Position numbers and translations under genes: made by a program
The notes under the pieces: generated by a model
What the model was told of the DNA's origin: nothing
Seen by the model: the letters and a program-made list of their open reading frames with translations, nothing else
Databases searched by the model: none
Shown here: positions 8,383 through 16,570 of the stretch, one piece after another
Layout: each line of letters begins with the position of its first letter
How positions within the stretch are numbered: the stretch's first letter is position 1
NCBI GenBank assembly: GCA_026645945.1
Contig: JAPKMO010000035.1
Span: 1-36,234 of the forward strand
Direction: 5' to 3'
Length of the DNA: 36,234 bases
Source of the DNA: Anaerolineae bacterium
GTDB taxonomy: Bacteria; Chloroflexota; Anaerolineae; Aggregatilineales; Phototrophicaceae

Positions 8383-8967
8383 ATGTCGGAAACCGGGCCA
8401 GAGGGCAACGGGCATCGGCCTAAAGACGCCAATTTGCAGTCCGCCCAGGATAGTATGCTCGATGGGCTGGGGCAGTTGTCCGGCTATTTTGGTTTTAGCA
8501 AAGTAATGGGACAGCTTTACGGCGCTTTGCTGCTCAGCGCCGAGCCGCTCAGCCTAGATGACCTGATGGAACTGCTGGATATTTCTAAAGCCAGTGTGAG
8601 CATGAACCTGCACACGCTGGAACACCTGGGTATGGTGCGGCAGGTGTGGGTGCGCGGGCGCGGCGGGCGGCGCAAGTATTACGAGGCCGAAACCGACTTC
8701 TGGCAGATTATCTCGAATATCCTGAGCGGGCGGGAGCTGCGTGACGTGGAGCGCGCCCTGCATGTGATGGATAATAACCTGGAACGTTTATCCAGGGCGC
8801 TGCCGGAGATGAGCGAGGAAGATCGCCGCCTGGCGGAACTGTATATCGAACGTTTCCAGCAGATGCAGGGTTTGTTCCGACTCGCTCAACTTATCATCAC
8901 GACCGTGCTGGCGCAGGCGCAGAATGTAGACCTCTCCACTTTAGCGAAATTCGGCTCAAACGATTAG
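8383..8967 (+). CDS. GbsR/MarR-family winged-helix transcriptional regulator
   Basis: A 194-residue cytosolic DNA-binding protein. Residues ~30-105 form a winged helix: GYFGFSKVMGQLYGALLLS, then LSLDDLMELLDISKASVSMNLHTLEHLGMVRQVW as helix-turn-helix, then the wing GRGGRRKYYEAE. This is the signature layout of GbsR-type regulators. A helical C-terminal half of ~90 residues probably mediates dimerisation or effector binding. ATG 8383 is preceded by GAGGGG at eight bases. The gap 8285-8382 is AT-rich and has a short inverted repeat TTGTC/GACAA (8288-8304), a possible operator. Its position after the MacAB-type operon suggests it may control that exporter; no ligand can be inferred. Confidence 0.88.
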   Translation: MSETGPEGNGHRPKDANLQSAQDSMLDGLGQLSGYFGFSKVMGQLYGALLLSAEPLSLDDLMELLDISKASVSMNLHTLEHLGMVRQVWVRGRGGRRKYYEAETDFWQIISNILSGRELRDVERALHVMDNNLERLSRALPEMSEEDRRLAELYIERFQQMQGLFRLAQLIITTVLAQAQNVDLSTLAKFGSND

Positions 8968-8970
8968 CCC

Positions 8971-8999
8971 TTGTGATGCACTCTTGAGTCTCCTATAAT
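8971..8999 (+). promoter_or_regulatory. Sigma-70-type promoter of the tRNA-Leu gene
   Basis: TTGTGA (8971-8976), a 17-base spacer and a perfect TATAAT (8994-8999) lie 15 bases before the mature tRNA start. This is the best housekeeping promoter match in the window, and it starts only four bases after the regulator gene's stop codon. Confidence 0.8.
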
Positions 9000-9013
9000 G
9001 GCAAAACCCGGTT

Positions 9014-9095
9014 GGGGGAGTGGCGGAATTGGCAGACGCGCATGACTTAGGATCATGTGGTGTATACCGTGCGGGTTCAAGTCCCGCCTTCCCCA
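9014..9095 (+). tRNA. tRNA-Leu (anticodon UAG)
   Basis: The 82-nt cloverleaf can be folded by hand. The acceptor stem GGGGGAG pairs with CTTCCCC (one G-U pair) and the discriminator is A9095. The D arm is GCG/CGC with GAATTGGCAGA in the loop. The anticodon stem CATGA pairs with TCATG, with loop CTTAGGA giving anticodon TAG for CUA/CUN leucine codons. A long class II variable arm (GGT-GTAT-ACC) and a T arm GCGGG/CCCGC with TTCAAGT follow. The 3' CCA is not encoded. The long variable arm and A73 agree with leucine identity. Confidence 0.97.
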
Positions 9096-9164
9096 TCATC
9101 TATACTGCCAGGACAAGATGGGTCGCCATCTAACGAAAAACTTATACTTGCCACCTTATCCTGA

Positions 9165-9173
9165 TGCTATAAT
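9165..9173 (+). promoter_or_regulatory. Extended -10 promoter for the tig-clpP-clpX operon
   Basis: TGC-TATAAT (9165-9173) is a perfect -10 with a TGN extension. The only TTG-type -35 (TTGCCA, 9148-9153) is just 14 bases away, so the element probably depends on the extended -10. The predicted start near 9180 leaves a leader of about 32 bases before the tig start. Confidence 0.6.
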
Positions 9174-9211
9174 AAAACAAGCTAGAGTTCACCTCTGTTA
9201 AGGATGTATCC

Positions 9212-10678
9212 TTGAATATTCAAACCGAACGACTCGAAAATCATACCGCCCGTTTTACCGTCGAGCTGGACAGCGAACGCCTGGAACAGGCGAAACAGAC
9301 TGCCGCGCGGAAGCTGGCACAGCGGGTGAATATCCCCGGCTTTCGCAAAGGTAAAGCGCCCTACCGAATTCTGCTGAATTATGTCGGCGAAGGTGCCGTA
9401 CTGGAAGAAGCGGTGGAAATTCTGGGCAACGAAATTTATAAACAGGCGCTCGATCAGTCCGGCATCGAACCCTATGGGCCGGGCGAACTAGAAGATTTCC
9501 AGATCGAACCGCAGCCGACCTTTAAGTTTCTAGTGCCGCTTCAGGCTGAGGTGAACCTGAACGATTATCGCTCGGTGCGGTTGGATTATTCCGAGCCGAC
9601 GGTCGAAGATGAAGATGTGAACCGCTCGCTGAAGATGCTTCAGGAACAGCACGCGCTGGTGGAGGAAAGCCATAAACCGGCGGCGGAGGGCAACCGGGTG
9701 ACGCTTGACATTCATGCGGTGCTGGTGCCCCTGAATGGCGAGCCGGAGGCCTCAGCCGCCGATGCCGGTGAAGCCGATGCCGATAAAGCGGAGTCACCCG
9801 AAGATGACCACAACCATATGCCGGATGGCGAACCGTTTCTGCACGAGCATGACGCCTCGTATATTCTGAGCGAGGATTATGACGAACCCGCGCCCGGTTT
9901 TCGTGAGGCGCTGCTGGGTGTGAACGTGGGCGAAAACCGCGAATTTGAACTGACGTTGCCGGATGATAAAGACGAATACGGAGACCTGGCGGGGCGGCGG
10001 GTGAAGTTTCAGGTGACGGTAAAAAAGATCGAAACCATCACGCTGCCATCTTTAAACGATGACTTCGCGGCGCGGGTGACGGCAGAGGAAGAAAAGCCGC
10101 TGACGCTGCTGGAACTGCGGATGCGGGTGCGCGAAAACCTGCAAAAGTATGCCGAAGAACAGGCTAAATCTCAGTACGCGCAGGAAGTACTCGATAAGAT
10201 GGTCGAACAGGCCACGATCAGTTTTTCCGAAGCGGAGTTGTTTGATTATACCGAGGACTATCTGAAGCGGCTGGATGGTGATCTTCGGCGGCGCGGCCTG
10301 ACGCTGGACGATTACATGCGGATCACAAACAAAAGCCGCGAAGACCTGCACAATGATTATCATGATATGGTATCGTCGAATCTGAAACGTCTGCTGGTTT
10401 TGCGCGAGGTTATGAAGGCGGAAAATATCGCCGTTGGCGAGCAGGCGATTGACGAACAAATTGAGCGTATCCTGGAGCAGTACGGCCCGCAGCGCGAAGG
10501 GCTACGTTCAATTTTCCAGGATGCGAGGATGCGAGACAGCGTTCGGAACGAGTTGTTGGAGGAAGGCGTCTTCGACCGAATTGTGGCGCTTGCCAGGGGC
10601 GAAACGCCGGAGGCCGTGCTGGCGGAACCCGCAGCGGATGAGACAGCGGTAGAAACAACACAAGGAAAAGAGGAATAA
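9212..10678 (+). CDS. tig: Trigger factor (ribosome-associated chaperone / prolyl isomerase)
   Basis: Ribosome-bound chaperone that meets nascent chains at the exit tunnel. The ribosome-docking loop GFRKGKAP is at residues 43-50. The N-terminal domain (1-115) and the FKBP-like PPIase domain (~150-270) are recognisable, and a helical C-terminal chaperone domain (~275-465) ends in an acidic tail. The 488-residue length exceeds the usual ~430. The excess is an Ala/Asp/Glu- and His-rich insertion at about residues 176-222, within the PPIase domain. It contains DDHNHMPDGEPFLHEHD. The start is TTG 9212 with AAGGA seven bases upstream; the ATG at 9204 stops at once. It heads the tig-clpP-clpX operon, and clpP begins directly after its stop. 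Confidence 0.95.
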   Translation: MNIQTERLENHTARFTVELDSERLEQAKQTAARKLAQRVNIPGFRKGKAPYRILLNYVGEGAVLEEAVEILGNEIYKQALDQSGIEPYGPGELEDFQIEPQPTFKFLVPLQAEVNLNDYRSVRLDYSEPTVEDEDVNRSLKMLQEQHALVEESHKPAAEGNRVTLDIHAVLVPLNGEPEASAADAGEADADKAESPEDDHNHMPDGEPFLHEHDASYILSEDYDEPAPGFREALLGVNVGENREFELTLPDDKDEYGDLAGRRVKFQVTVKKIETITLPSLNDDFAARVTAEEEKPLTLLELRMRVRENLQKYAEEQAKSQYAQEVLDKMVEQATISFSEAELFDYTEDYLKRLDGDLRRRGLTLDDYMRITNKSREDLHNDYHDMVSSNLKRLLVLREVMKAENIAVGEQAIDEQIERILEQYGPQREGLRSIFQDARMRDSVRNELLEEGVFDRIVALARGETPEAVLAEPAADETAVETTQGKEE

Positions 10679-11287
10679 ATGGACTTCCATAACGTCATCC
10701 CAATGGTAATCGAACAAGGCAGTCGTGGGGAACGCGCTTACGATATTTATTCGCTTTTGCTCCGCGACCGGATTGTTTTGTTAGGCACGCCGATTAATGA
10801 CCAGATCGCCAACCTGACCGTCGCGCAGCTTCTGTATCTCCAGCGCGAGGACCCCGACCGCCAGATCAATATGTATATCAATTCGCCCGGCGGGGGGGTG
10901 TATGCCGGCTTGGCGATTTATGACGCCATGCAGCAGATTTCTGCGCCGGTTAGCACGGTGGCGTTGGGCCTGACGGCCAGTTTTGGCACGGTGCTGCTGG
11001 CAGCCGGGGAACACGGTATGCGTTATGCGCTGCCCAACTCTACCATTCACATGCACCAACCGCTTGGCGGCGCGCAGGGGCAGGCTTCGGATATTGTCAT
11101 CGCGGCCAATGAAATTATGCGGCTGAAAGAACGGCTGCTGGATATTTTCGTCAAACACACCAAGCAGGAGCGCGACGTTATCGAACGCGATACCGACCGC
11201 GATATTTACCTGAGCGCCCAGCAGGCCGTTGAGTATGGTTTGATCGATTCGGTATTAAAATCCCCGAACGGAGATCAGAAAAAGTGA
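10679..11287 (+). CDS. clpP: ATP-dependent Clp protease proteolytic subunit ClpP
   Basis: Serine peptidase forming the tetradecameric degradation chamber used with ClpX. By family spacing the catalytic triad is Ser101 (in TASFGT), His126 (in IHMHQP) and Asp175 (in TDRDIYLSA). The S-to-H interval of 25 and the H-to-D interval of 49 match E. coli ClpP. The common SMG after the nucleophile is SFG here, a minor change. [19 protein letters not shown] is the oxyanion/handle region. At 202 residues it is full length. ATG 10679 abuts the tig stop with no gap, with AGAGGA just upstream, and the stop overlaps the clpX start (GTGA). No propeptide is obvious. Confidence 0.97.
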   Translation: MDFHNVIPMVIEQGSRGERAYDIYSLLLRDRIVLLGTPINDQIANLTVAQLLYLQREDPDRQINMYINSPGGGVYAGLAIYDAMQQISAPVSTVALGLTASFGTVLLAAGEHGMRYALPNSTIHMHQPLGGAQGQASDIVIAANEIMRLKERLLDIFVKHTKQERDVIERDTDRDIYLSAQQAVEYGLIDSVLKSPNGDQKK

Positions 11288-12582
11288 GCTATCTTGCCGG
11301 GAGCCAACGCTGTTCATTCTGCGGTCGCAGCGCGATGGAGGTGGAACACCTCATCGGGGGCCCGGACGGCGTATACATATGTAATTACTGCGTGGAGCGA
11401 TGCCAGCTTAAACTGCTCGAACACAGCATGGCAAACGCTTACCGCCTGCCGCAGGATCATTTTGAGGTTGACCGGCTGCTTTCCCCGCGAGAGATCATGG
11501 CGCACCTGGATGAATATGTGGTCGGCCAGGAACATGCCAAGCGGGTGTTGAGCGTGGCGGTCTACAATCATTACAAACGGATCCAGTCCGGGAACGGCGG
11601 GGGGGATGTTGAACTCGAAAAGAGCAATATCCTTATCATCGGGCCGACCGGAAGCGGTAAAACGCTGCTGGCACAAACCCTGGCGCGCGTTCTGGATGTG
11701 CCGTTCTGTATTGCCGACGCCACCTCGCTGACCGAAGCGGGGTATGTGGGCGAGGATGTCGAAAATATCCTGCTGCGACTCATCCAGGCGGCGGATGGTG
11801 ACATCGCCCGCGCGGAGAAGGGCATCATCTACATTGACGAGATTGACAAAATCGCCCGCAAGTCGAACGATAATCCTTCGATCACCCGCGATGTGTCCGG
11901 CGAGGGAGTTCAGCAGGCGCTTTTGAAGATCGTCGAGGGGACACTGGCGAACGTGCCGCCGCAGGGTGGCCGCAAACATCCGCATCAGGAATTTTTGCAG
12001 ATTGATACGCGGGAAATCCTGTTTATTTGCGGCGGGATGTTCGATGGCATTGAAGACCACATCCGCAAGCGTGTTGGGTTGAAAGGCCGGCTGGGTTTCC
12101 ATACCGACGACGAACGCGCGCTCGACCGCGACGAGGGCGCGCTGCTGCGGGAACTTAGCCCCGAAGACCTGATGGCTTATGGCATGATTCCGGAATTCGT
12201 CGGACGTATGCCGGTGCTGGTCAATGTCGAGCCGCTGAACCGGGATGCCCTGATGCGAATTCTGGTGGAGCCGAAAAACGCGCTTACCAAACAATACCTG
12301 CACCTGCTGGCGCTGGACGACGTTGAGCTGGTTTTTGAGGAGTCGGCGTTGGGCGCGGCAGCTGATCTGGCGCTTCAGCGTGGGACAGGTGCGCGCGGCC
12401 TTCGTTCGATCATCGAGAGCCGGCTGCTGGACGTGATGTTTGAAGTGCCGGGGCGGGACGACATCCGCAAAGTGATTATTGATGCCGATGTCATCAACAA
12501 TAAAAAGCGCCCACGCATTCATGGCGAGGGCGACGTAGAACTGACCTGGGCCGACGACGGGAAACTGAACCCGGCGGCATGA
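11284..12582 (+). CDS. clpX: ATP-dependent Clp protease ATP-binding subunit ClpX
   Basis: AAA+ unfoldase that feeds substrates to ClpP. The N-terminal zinc-binding domain has Cys10, Cys13, Cys33 and Cys36. The AAA+ module shows Walker A GPTGSGKT, pore loop GYVGED, Walker [11 protein letters not shown], the RKH loop ([10 protein letters not shown]), sensor/arginine region EFVGRMPV and sensor 2 [10 protein letters not shown]. The ClpP-docking IGF loop reads LGF (in GRLGFHTDD), a conservative variant. GTG 11284 overlaps the clpP stop by four bases, implying translational coupling. At 432 residues it is a normal length. The operon ends in the hairpin at 12592-12616. Confidence 0.97.
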   Translation: MSYLAGSQRCSFCGRSAMEVEHLIGGPDGVYICNYCVERCQLKLLEHSMANAYRLPQDHFEVDRLLSPREIMAHLDEYVVGQEHAKRVLSVAVYNHYKRIQSGNGGGDVELEKSNILIIGPTGSGKTLLAQTLARVLDVPFCIADATSLTEAGYVGEDVENILLRLIQAADGDIARAEKGIIYIDEIDKIARKSNDNPSITRDVSGEGVQQALLKIVEGTLANVPPQGGRKHPHQEFLQIDTREILFICGGMFDGIEDHIRKRVGLKGRLGFHTDDERALDRDEGALLRELSPEDLMAYGMIPEFVGRMPVLVNVEPLNRDALMRILVEPKNALTKQYLHLLALDDVELVFEESALGAAADLALQRGTGARGLRSIIESRLLDVMFEVPGRDDIRKVIIDADVINNKKRPRIHGEGDVELTWADDGKLNPAA

Positions 12583-12591
12583 AAAAAGCAG

Positions 12592-12616
12592 GGGCGAACC
12601 CATCGCCGGTTCGCCC
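12592..12616. terminator. Bidirectional hairpin between clpX and the convergent MBL gene
   Basis: GGGCGAACC (12592-12600) pairs perfectly with GGTTCGCCC (12608-12616) around a seven-base loop. On the minus strand the stem is followed by a T-run (the A6 tract after the clpX stop). On the plus strand a T5 run occurs nine bases later. It therefore suits termination of the MBL gene best and of clpX less well. The GGGGCGAACC arm also occurs at 35779-35788. Confidence 0.75.
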
Positions 12617-12627
12617 TTAGCATCTTT

Positions 12628-13275
12628 TTAAACCTCTGGTTCAAAACTCAGGCGCAGCGGCGCGGTAGGGATAATGACCTCTGCACGCCCGCCGATCTCG
12701 CGTTTGAACTGCATCACGTCCAGTTCCGAAGCGCCCTCGGTCAGCGGTCCCCAATTGCTGGGAATGACCCAGCGGGGGCGCATTTTTTTGACGACCTCAA
12801 CCGCTTCACCGATCGTCAGCGTGCCGCTGCCATCAATCGGCAGGATGGCAATATCTGGGTGGATGCGTTCCATTTCCGGGATGATCTGCGTATCCCCTGC
12901 ATAATAGATGTCAAAATAATTGACGGAAATGATAAATCCCAGACCGCCATCGCTGAGGGGGTGCTGCCAGCTTGTGGGGGAATAAGCCGGGACGGCTTTG
13001 ATGCTGGCGCGGTCAACGGCCAGGCTTTGCCAGGGGCGCAGCACGGTGCAGCCGGGGACTTCGCGGGCGACGCGCTCATTGCCCACAACCAGCGTTTCGG
13101 GGCCGCGCAGCTTGTCAATATCGGCCAGCGAGCAGTGATCGTAGTGGTCATGACCGACGAGGATAACATCGGCCAGGAAGGTATGACGGGCAATTCGCCA
13201 GGGATTAATGTAGATCAGCGGCGGCCCCTGGATGAAAAAGCCGCCATGACCCAACCATTGAATACGGTCTATCAT
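12628..13275 (-). CDS. Metallo-beta-lactamase-fold hydrolase, UlaG/COG2220-like, lacking one metal ligand
   Basis: A 215-residue MBL-fold protein of the small UlaG-like/UPF0173-type group. The HxHxDH motif is HDHYDH at residues 42-47. His105 (WQHP) and Asp128 (AGDT) fit later metal-ligand positions. The family's final His, normally in a V/I-P-M-H-Y/W-G context, is replaced: IPSNWG gives Asn174. The usual IDPW is INPW. Either metal binding is altered or the enzyme uses one metal. There is no signal peptide, so it should be cytosolic. A promoter (TTGAGT, 17 bases, TATAGT on the minus strand) lies 49 bases upstream. The true substrate cannot be inferred. Confidence 0.82.
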   Translation of the reverse strand: MIDRIQWLGHGGFFIQGPPLIYINPWRIARHTFLADVILVGHDHYDHCSLADIDKLRGPETLVVGNERVAREVPGCTVLRPWQSLAVDRASIKAVPAYSPTSWQHPLSDGGLGFIISVNYFDIYYAGDTQIIPEMERIHPDIAILPIDGSGTLTIGEAVEVVKKMRPRWVIPSNWGPLTEGASELDVMQFKREIGGRAEVIIPTAPLRLSFEPEV

Positions 13276-13323
13276 GCTGTGTTCGTTGATTTCTGATTGT
13301 TTGTCGTTTAGGAACCCATGTTG

Positions 13324-13352
13324 ACTATACCTGAAAAAGCGCGTTGACTCAA
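13324..13352 (-). promoter_or_regulatory. Promoter of the MBL-fold gene
   Basis: Read on the minus strand, TTGAGT (13347-13352) and TATAGT (13324-13329) are separated by 17 bases. Transcription should begin near 13317, giving a leader of about 40 bases. Its -35 lies six bases from the -35 of the opposite promoter for the AAA+ gene. Confidence 0.6.
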
Positions 13353-13353
13353 T

Positions 13354-13387
13354 GCTGCTTGTGCGCTTAGAGCAGCATCTATATAAT
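13354..13387 (+). promoter_or_regulatory. Promoter of the AAA+ ATPase gene with overlapping inverted repeat
   Basis: TTGTGC (13359-13364), a 17-base spacer and a perfect TATAAT (13382-13387). An inverted repeat GCTGCT (13354-13359) / AGCAGC (13371-13376) overlaps the -35 and spacer, as an operator would. Motif reading only. Confidence 0.6.
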
Positions 13388-13421
13388 GAAATTAATCAAG
13401 CGACTTTAAGGAAGATCATCT

Positions 13422-14792
13422 ATGTCCGATCAACCCACACGTAATCTGCCGCGTCCGGGGCAGCCGACCATCAAAAAACTGGGCCAGACTTCGCCGCTGG
13501 GGCAGCCGCCGAGCGATCCAATGGCCTGGACGCCGCCGCCGCTGAACAAACTGGAGGACACCGGTTTAAACCTGCTTAATCTGGCCGATCTGGTGCTGAA
13601 GGTGCTTTATCTGGGCGGGGTGATGGCCGGGCATGAAATCAGCGAGATCGTCAAGCTGCCTTATGTCGGCGTGCTGGAGACGATCATGGAGTTTTTAAAG
13701 CGCGAAAAATATGTGGAAGTGCGTGGTTCGGGCGGATTTGGCGAATCCTCGTACCAGTATGTGATTTCGAGCAAGGGTTCGGAAAAGGCGCGGGAGGCGA
13801 CCGAACGGTCGCAGTATGCCGGCCCGGCGCCGGTCACGCTGAGTACTTATGTGGCCTCGCAGCGAGCGCAGAATCGGGAACGGCTGATCGTACACGAAGA
13901 AGAACTGCGCGGCGTGATGCAGCACCTGGTCATCTCCGACGAGATGTTGGGGCGCATCGGCCCGGCGGTCAATTCGGGGCGTTCGATCTTTCTGTACGGG
14001 CCGCCCGGCAACGGTAAAACGACGGTGGCGGAAACCATCGGGCGCATGATCTTGGGCGATGATGTGTGGGTTCCCTACGCGATAGACATAGACGGCCAGG
14101 TAATCCGCATTTTCGACAGCGTGAACCACCAGCTTTCGGAGAAGGAAGCCCGCGTTAAACACGGTACGGGGTTGATTACCGACCCGCGCTGGGTTCGCAT
14201 CCGCCGCCCGATGATTATGGTCGGCGGCGAGCTGACGCTGGCCGGGCTGGACCTGGTTTACGACGATACGAACAAGTTTTACGAAGCGCCTTTCCAGATG
14301 AAGGCCAACGGCGGCATGTTCTTGATTGACGACTTTGGCCGCCAGCAGGTGCGTCCCCGCGACCTGCTCAACCGCTGGATTGTGCCGCTGGAAAAAGGCG
14401 TGGACTTCCTGACTCTGCATACCGGGCGAAAGATCGAAATCCCGTTTTTCGTCCTGATCGTATTTTCGACCAACCTTGACCCGCGCGACCTGGTGGATGA
14501 GGCTTTTCTGCGCCGTATTCGCCACAAAATCGAGATCGGCGACCCGACCTACGAACAGTTCCGCGACATCTTCAAGCGTGTGTGCGAGGCCAAGCGGGTC
14601 AAATATGATGAAAACGTCTTGGCTTACCTGCTCAAAGAATGGTACATCAATCATGACCGTCCTCTGCGGGCGGTGCATCCGCGTGACTTGATCGCTCAGC
14701 TGATTGATATTGCGACGTATGTAAACCAGCCGCCGGCGCTGACCAAGGAATTAATTGATCGGGCGGCAGCGTCGTATTTTGTCAAGCTGTAA
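13422..14792 (+). CDS. AAA+ ATPase with N-terminal winged-helix-like region, function unassigned
   Basis: A 456-residue cytosolic ATPase. The Pro-rich leader (1-40) is followed by a helical/winged region (~45-125: LLNLADLVLKVLYLGGVMAGHEIS, then ETIMEFLKREKYVEVRG). The AAA+ module (~165-400) shows Walker A GPPGNGKTT (193-201), Walker B GGMFLIDDFGR with Asp-Asp in place of the common Asp-Glu, sensor 1 in FSTNLDPRDLVDEAFLRR and arginines RRIRHK. HPRDLIAQLIDIA is a sensor-2-like C-terminal lid. Similar ATPases are known from several environmental phyla but I know of no assigned role. ATG 13422 follows AAGGAAG, and the gene has its own divergent promoter. The next two genes, a receiver protein and a membrane-anchored protein, may form a unit with it. 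Confidence 0.85.
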   Translation: MSDQPTRNLPRPGQPTIKKLGQTSPLGQPPSDPMAWTPPPLNKLEDTGLNLLNLADLVLKVLYLGGVMAGHEISEIVKLPYVGVLETIMEFLKREKYVEVRGSGGFGESSYQYVISSKGSEKAREATERSQYAGPAPVTLSTYVASQRAQNRERLIVHEEELRGVMQHLVISDEMLGRIGPAVNSGRSIFLYGPPGNGKTTVAETIGRMILGDDVWVPYAIDIDGQVIRIFDSVNHQLSEKEARVKHGTGLITDPRWVRIRRPMIMVGGELTLAGLDLVYDDTNKFYEAPFQMKANGGMFLIDDFGRQQVRPRDLLNRWIVPLEKGVDFLTLHTGRKIEIPFFVLIVFSTNLDPRDLVDEAFLRRIRHKIEIGDPTYEQFRDIFKRVCEAKRVKYDENVLAYLLKEWYINHDRPLRAVHPRDLIAQLIDIATYVNQPPALTKELIDRAAASYFVKL

Positions 14793-14867
14793 AAGAGCTT
14801 CGGTTGTGATGGTCGCACGCGCCAGCAGCGCCCTGCCTTCCGCAGCAGGCGAACGCTGGAGGAATGG

Positions 14868-15884
14868 ATGAGCAAGGTTTTCAGCGGTTCAGCAGTGCCG
14901 CGCCAGTACGTGTTTATCATGGCGGATGGCGCGTTCGTCGTCCAGTGGGACGAAACGCGCGTTCAGGATTTGCTGACCGGGCGCTACCGGCAGTTTGACC
15001 GGGATGGTTTCGGCCATGCAATCACCGATTATGAACTCAATCAACTGAAGGCAGCCGGGCGTGTCGAACACTATAACCGCCATTACGTCTGGCTGTACGC
15101 GCTGCCGGAGGGCAAACGCTTTGACGTTGAACTGAAAACCATGCAGCGGATGCGTAACCGGATACGCACGTATTATCTGAATACCACGCTGCCGAAATCA
15201 CAGTTAGAATCCGTCCGGGTGCTGCTGCATACACTTGGTCTGGGCGATGAACTGTCCGCGTTTGAACGCGGCGATCTGGTCGCTATTATGGGAAAAAACG
15301 GCGCGCCGTTTCGCCACTTTACGGAAGTTGAGGGGGCGCAGCGGCGGTTGGTCAGCCGCGCGCCGGAGATGTTCAAAGATGCGGCGGTGGCTTTCAGCGA
15401 AAGCAGCCGGAGCGAAAATGTGCACCCCCAGGATGAACACGGCATGGAGCCGGATGATCTGGCGACCGTAATTGCCAGCCAGACGGATACCTCCATAACA
15501 CAGGGTAAGTGTGTGGTGCTGGTTGTTCGCGCCGACGATGATCGCGCGGCTATAGGGGGTTTGTGCCGGGAAATGAGCATGAGCGTGCAGACGGCAGAGA
15601 CGGCGGCATCAGGGCTGCAACTGCTGGAGGATGCGCCGCCGCATCTGCTCATCATGGACCTGGAACTGGCCGATATGCACGGCTGGGAGATGCTGGGGAA
15701 GGTCAAAGAAATTGCCACCCTGCGCGATCTGCCGATTATCGTGATGGCTGAGCCGACCTCCTCGCCCAACCAGCAGTCCTTCGCGCTGTCGGTGGCAAAG
15801 GTTGATGTGTACCTGGTGAAGCCAGTGAGCATGGCAAAACTGCGCCAGAACATCTGGATGGCGCTGAAAGAGCGCCCCCGCTGA
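14868..15884 (+). CDS. Receiver-domain protein with unassigned N-terminal half
   Basis: The 338-residue protein has a C-terminal CheY-like receiver domain (~214-335). Its acidic pocket is RADDD, the phosphoacceptor is the Asp in LLIMDLELADMHGWEML, and the conserved Lys is in LVKPVS. The switch Ser/Thr position appears to be Ala (IIVMAEP), so signalling geometry may be altered. The first ~200 residues carry no motif I recognise. They begin FIMADGAFVVQWDETRVQDLLTG and include a basic segment RMRNRIRTYYL, so they could be a binding module. There is no HTH output domain in the usual C-terminal position. The ATG is well placed after TGGAGG. It follows the AAA+ gene by 75 bases. No histidine kinase is adjacent. 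Confidence 0.75.
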   Translation: MSKVFSGSAVPRQYVFIMADGAFVVQWDETRVQDLLTGRYRQFDRDGFGHAITDYELNQLKAAGRVEHYNRHYVWLYALPEGKRFDVELKTMQRMRNRIRTYYLNTTLPKSQLESVRVLLHTLGLGDELSAFERGDLVAIMGKNGAPFRHFTEVEGAQRRLVSRAPEMFKDAAVAFSESSRSENVHPQDEHGMEPDDLATVIASQTDTSITQGKCVVLVVRADDDRAAIGGLCREMSMSVQTAETAASGLQLLEDAPPHLLIMDLELADMHGWEMLGKVKEIATLRDLPIIVMAEPTSSPNQQSFALSVAKVDVYLVKPVSMAKLRQNIWMALKERPR

Positions 15885-15952
15885 CCGTTGCGTTTTCCCC
15901 GGCCTGCTGGTAGAGTTGTCACAACCGGATCAAAAATCAGGTTACAGCGCGT

Positions 15953-16570
15953 ATGGTATGGGCGCTTGTTTTTGTTTTACTGGTTGTGGTGATGGCGGCT
16001 GCCTTGAACAACTCCGAATCAATCCCCTGGGTGGGCCAACTGCGACGGCTGCACGCCGGGGCTGCTCGTAAGGCGGAATGGATGGCACCTGAAGAAGTGG
16101 TGGCGCAGGCGCGCGCCCACTATCTGGAAACCCTTCAGTGGATGCAGTCACTTGAGATGCTGGAATCTCCCCGACAGCCCGGCGATGATGCCTGCTATCT
16201 GGACGGCGCGTATCTCAAACGTTTCAGGGCGCTGCGTGGGCAGGGACAGGCCCGTTTTGCCGGCGTACTGCGTGCCGATCATCAGGTGCAGGTGCGATAT
16301 TTTTCGGAAGATGGCCGCCGCTGCCTGGTGATTGACCGCCAGACTCAGCGGCGCATGGCGACTTATGATCGCCGCACAGGCGTCCGTTTGCACACGCAGG
16401 ATTTGGGCGACGGCGTGGTGGTTTACCAAATGGTTTATGATGGGCGCGCCCGCCGCTGGAAGATTGAAACCTTCATCCAGGAATTACCCTCCGGTTTGGA
16501 GCGTTCCAAAGCGCCAGGGCGTGTGCTGATGTCGTTCCATCTGCCGGCGGCCAGTGGCCGGGACAGTTAA
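15953..16570 (+). CDS. Membrane-anchored protein of unknown function
   Basis: A 205-residue protein with one strong N-terminal hydrophobic helix (MVWALVFVLLVVVMAAAL), then a soluble domain. A helical region (~45-75, EEVVAQARAHYLETLQWMQSLEML) is followed by beta-rich segments (RFAGVLRADHQVQVRYFSEDGRRCLVIDRQTQRRMATYDRRTG). The size and layout resemble NTF2-like or lipoprotein-type folds, but I cannot name a family. ATG 15953 has no clear ribosome site. It ends 57 bases before the epimerase gene and starts 68 bases after the receiver gene, so it may be co-transcribed with either. The soluble part should face outward if the helix is a signal anchor. Confidence 0.6.
   Translation: MVWALVFVLLVVVMAAALNNSESIPWVGQLRRLHAGAARKAEWMAPEEVVAQARAHYLETLQWMQSLEMLESPRQPGDDACYLDGAYLKRFRALRGQGQARFAGVLRADHQVQVRYFSEDGRRCLVIDRQTQRRMATYDRRTGVRLHTQDLGDGVVVYQMVYDGRARRWKIETFIQELPSGLERSKAPGRVLMSFHLPAASGRDS

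Noticed and set aside
9148..9173. TTGCCA as a -35 for the tig promoter
   Set aside because: The spacer to TATAAT is only 14 bases. The extended -10 explains the site better.
11314..12603. A 429-codon minus-strand frame opposite clpX
   Set aside because: Complete overlap with a clear ClpX, no motifs and no promoter. Treated as a shadow.
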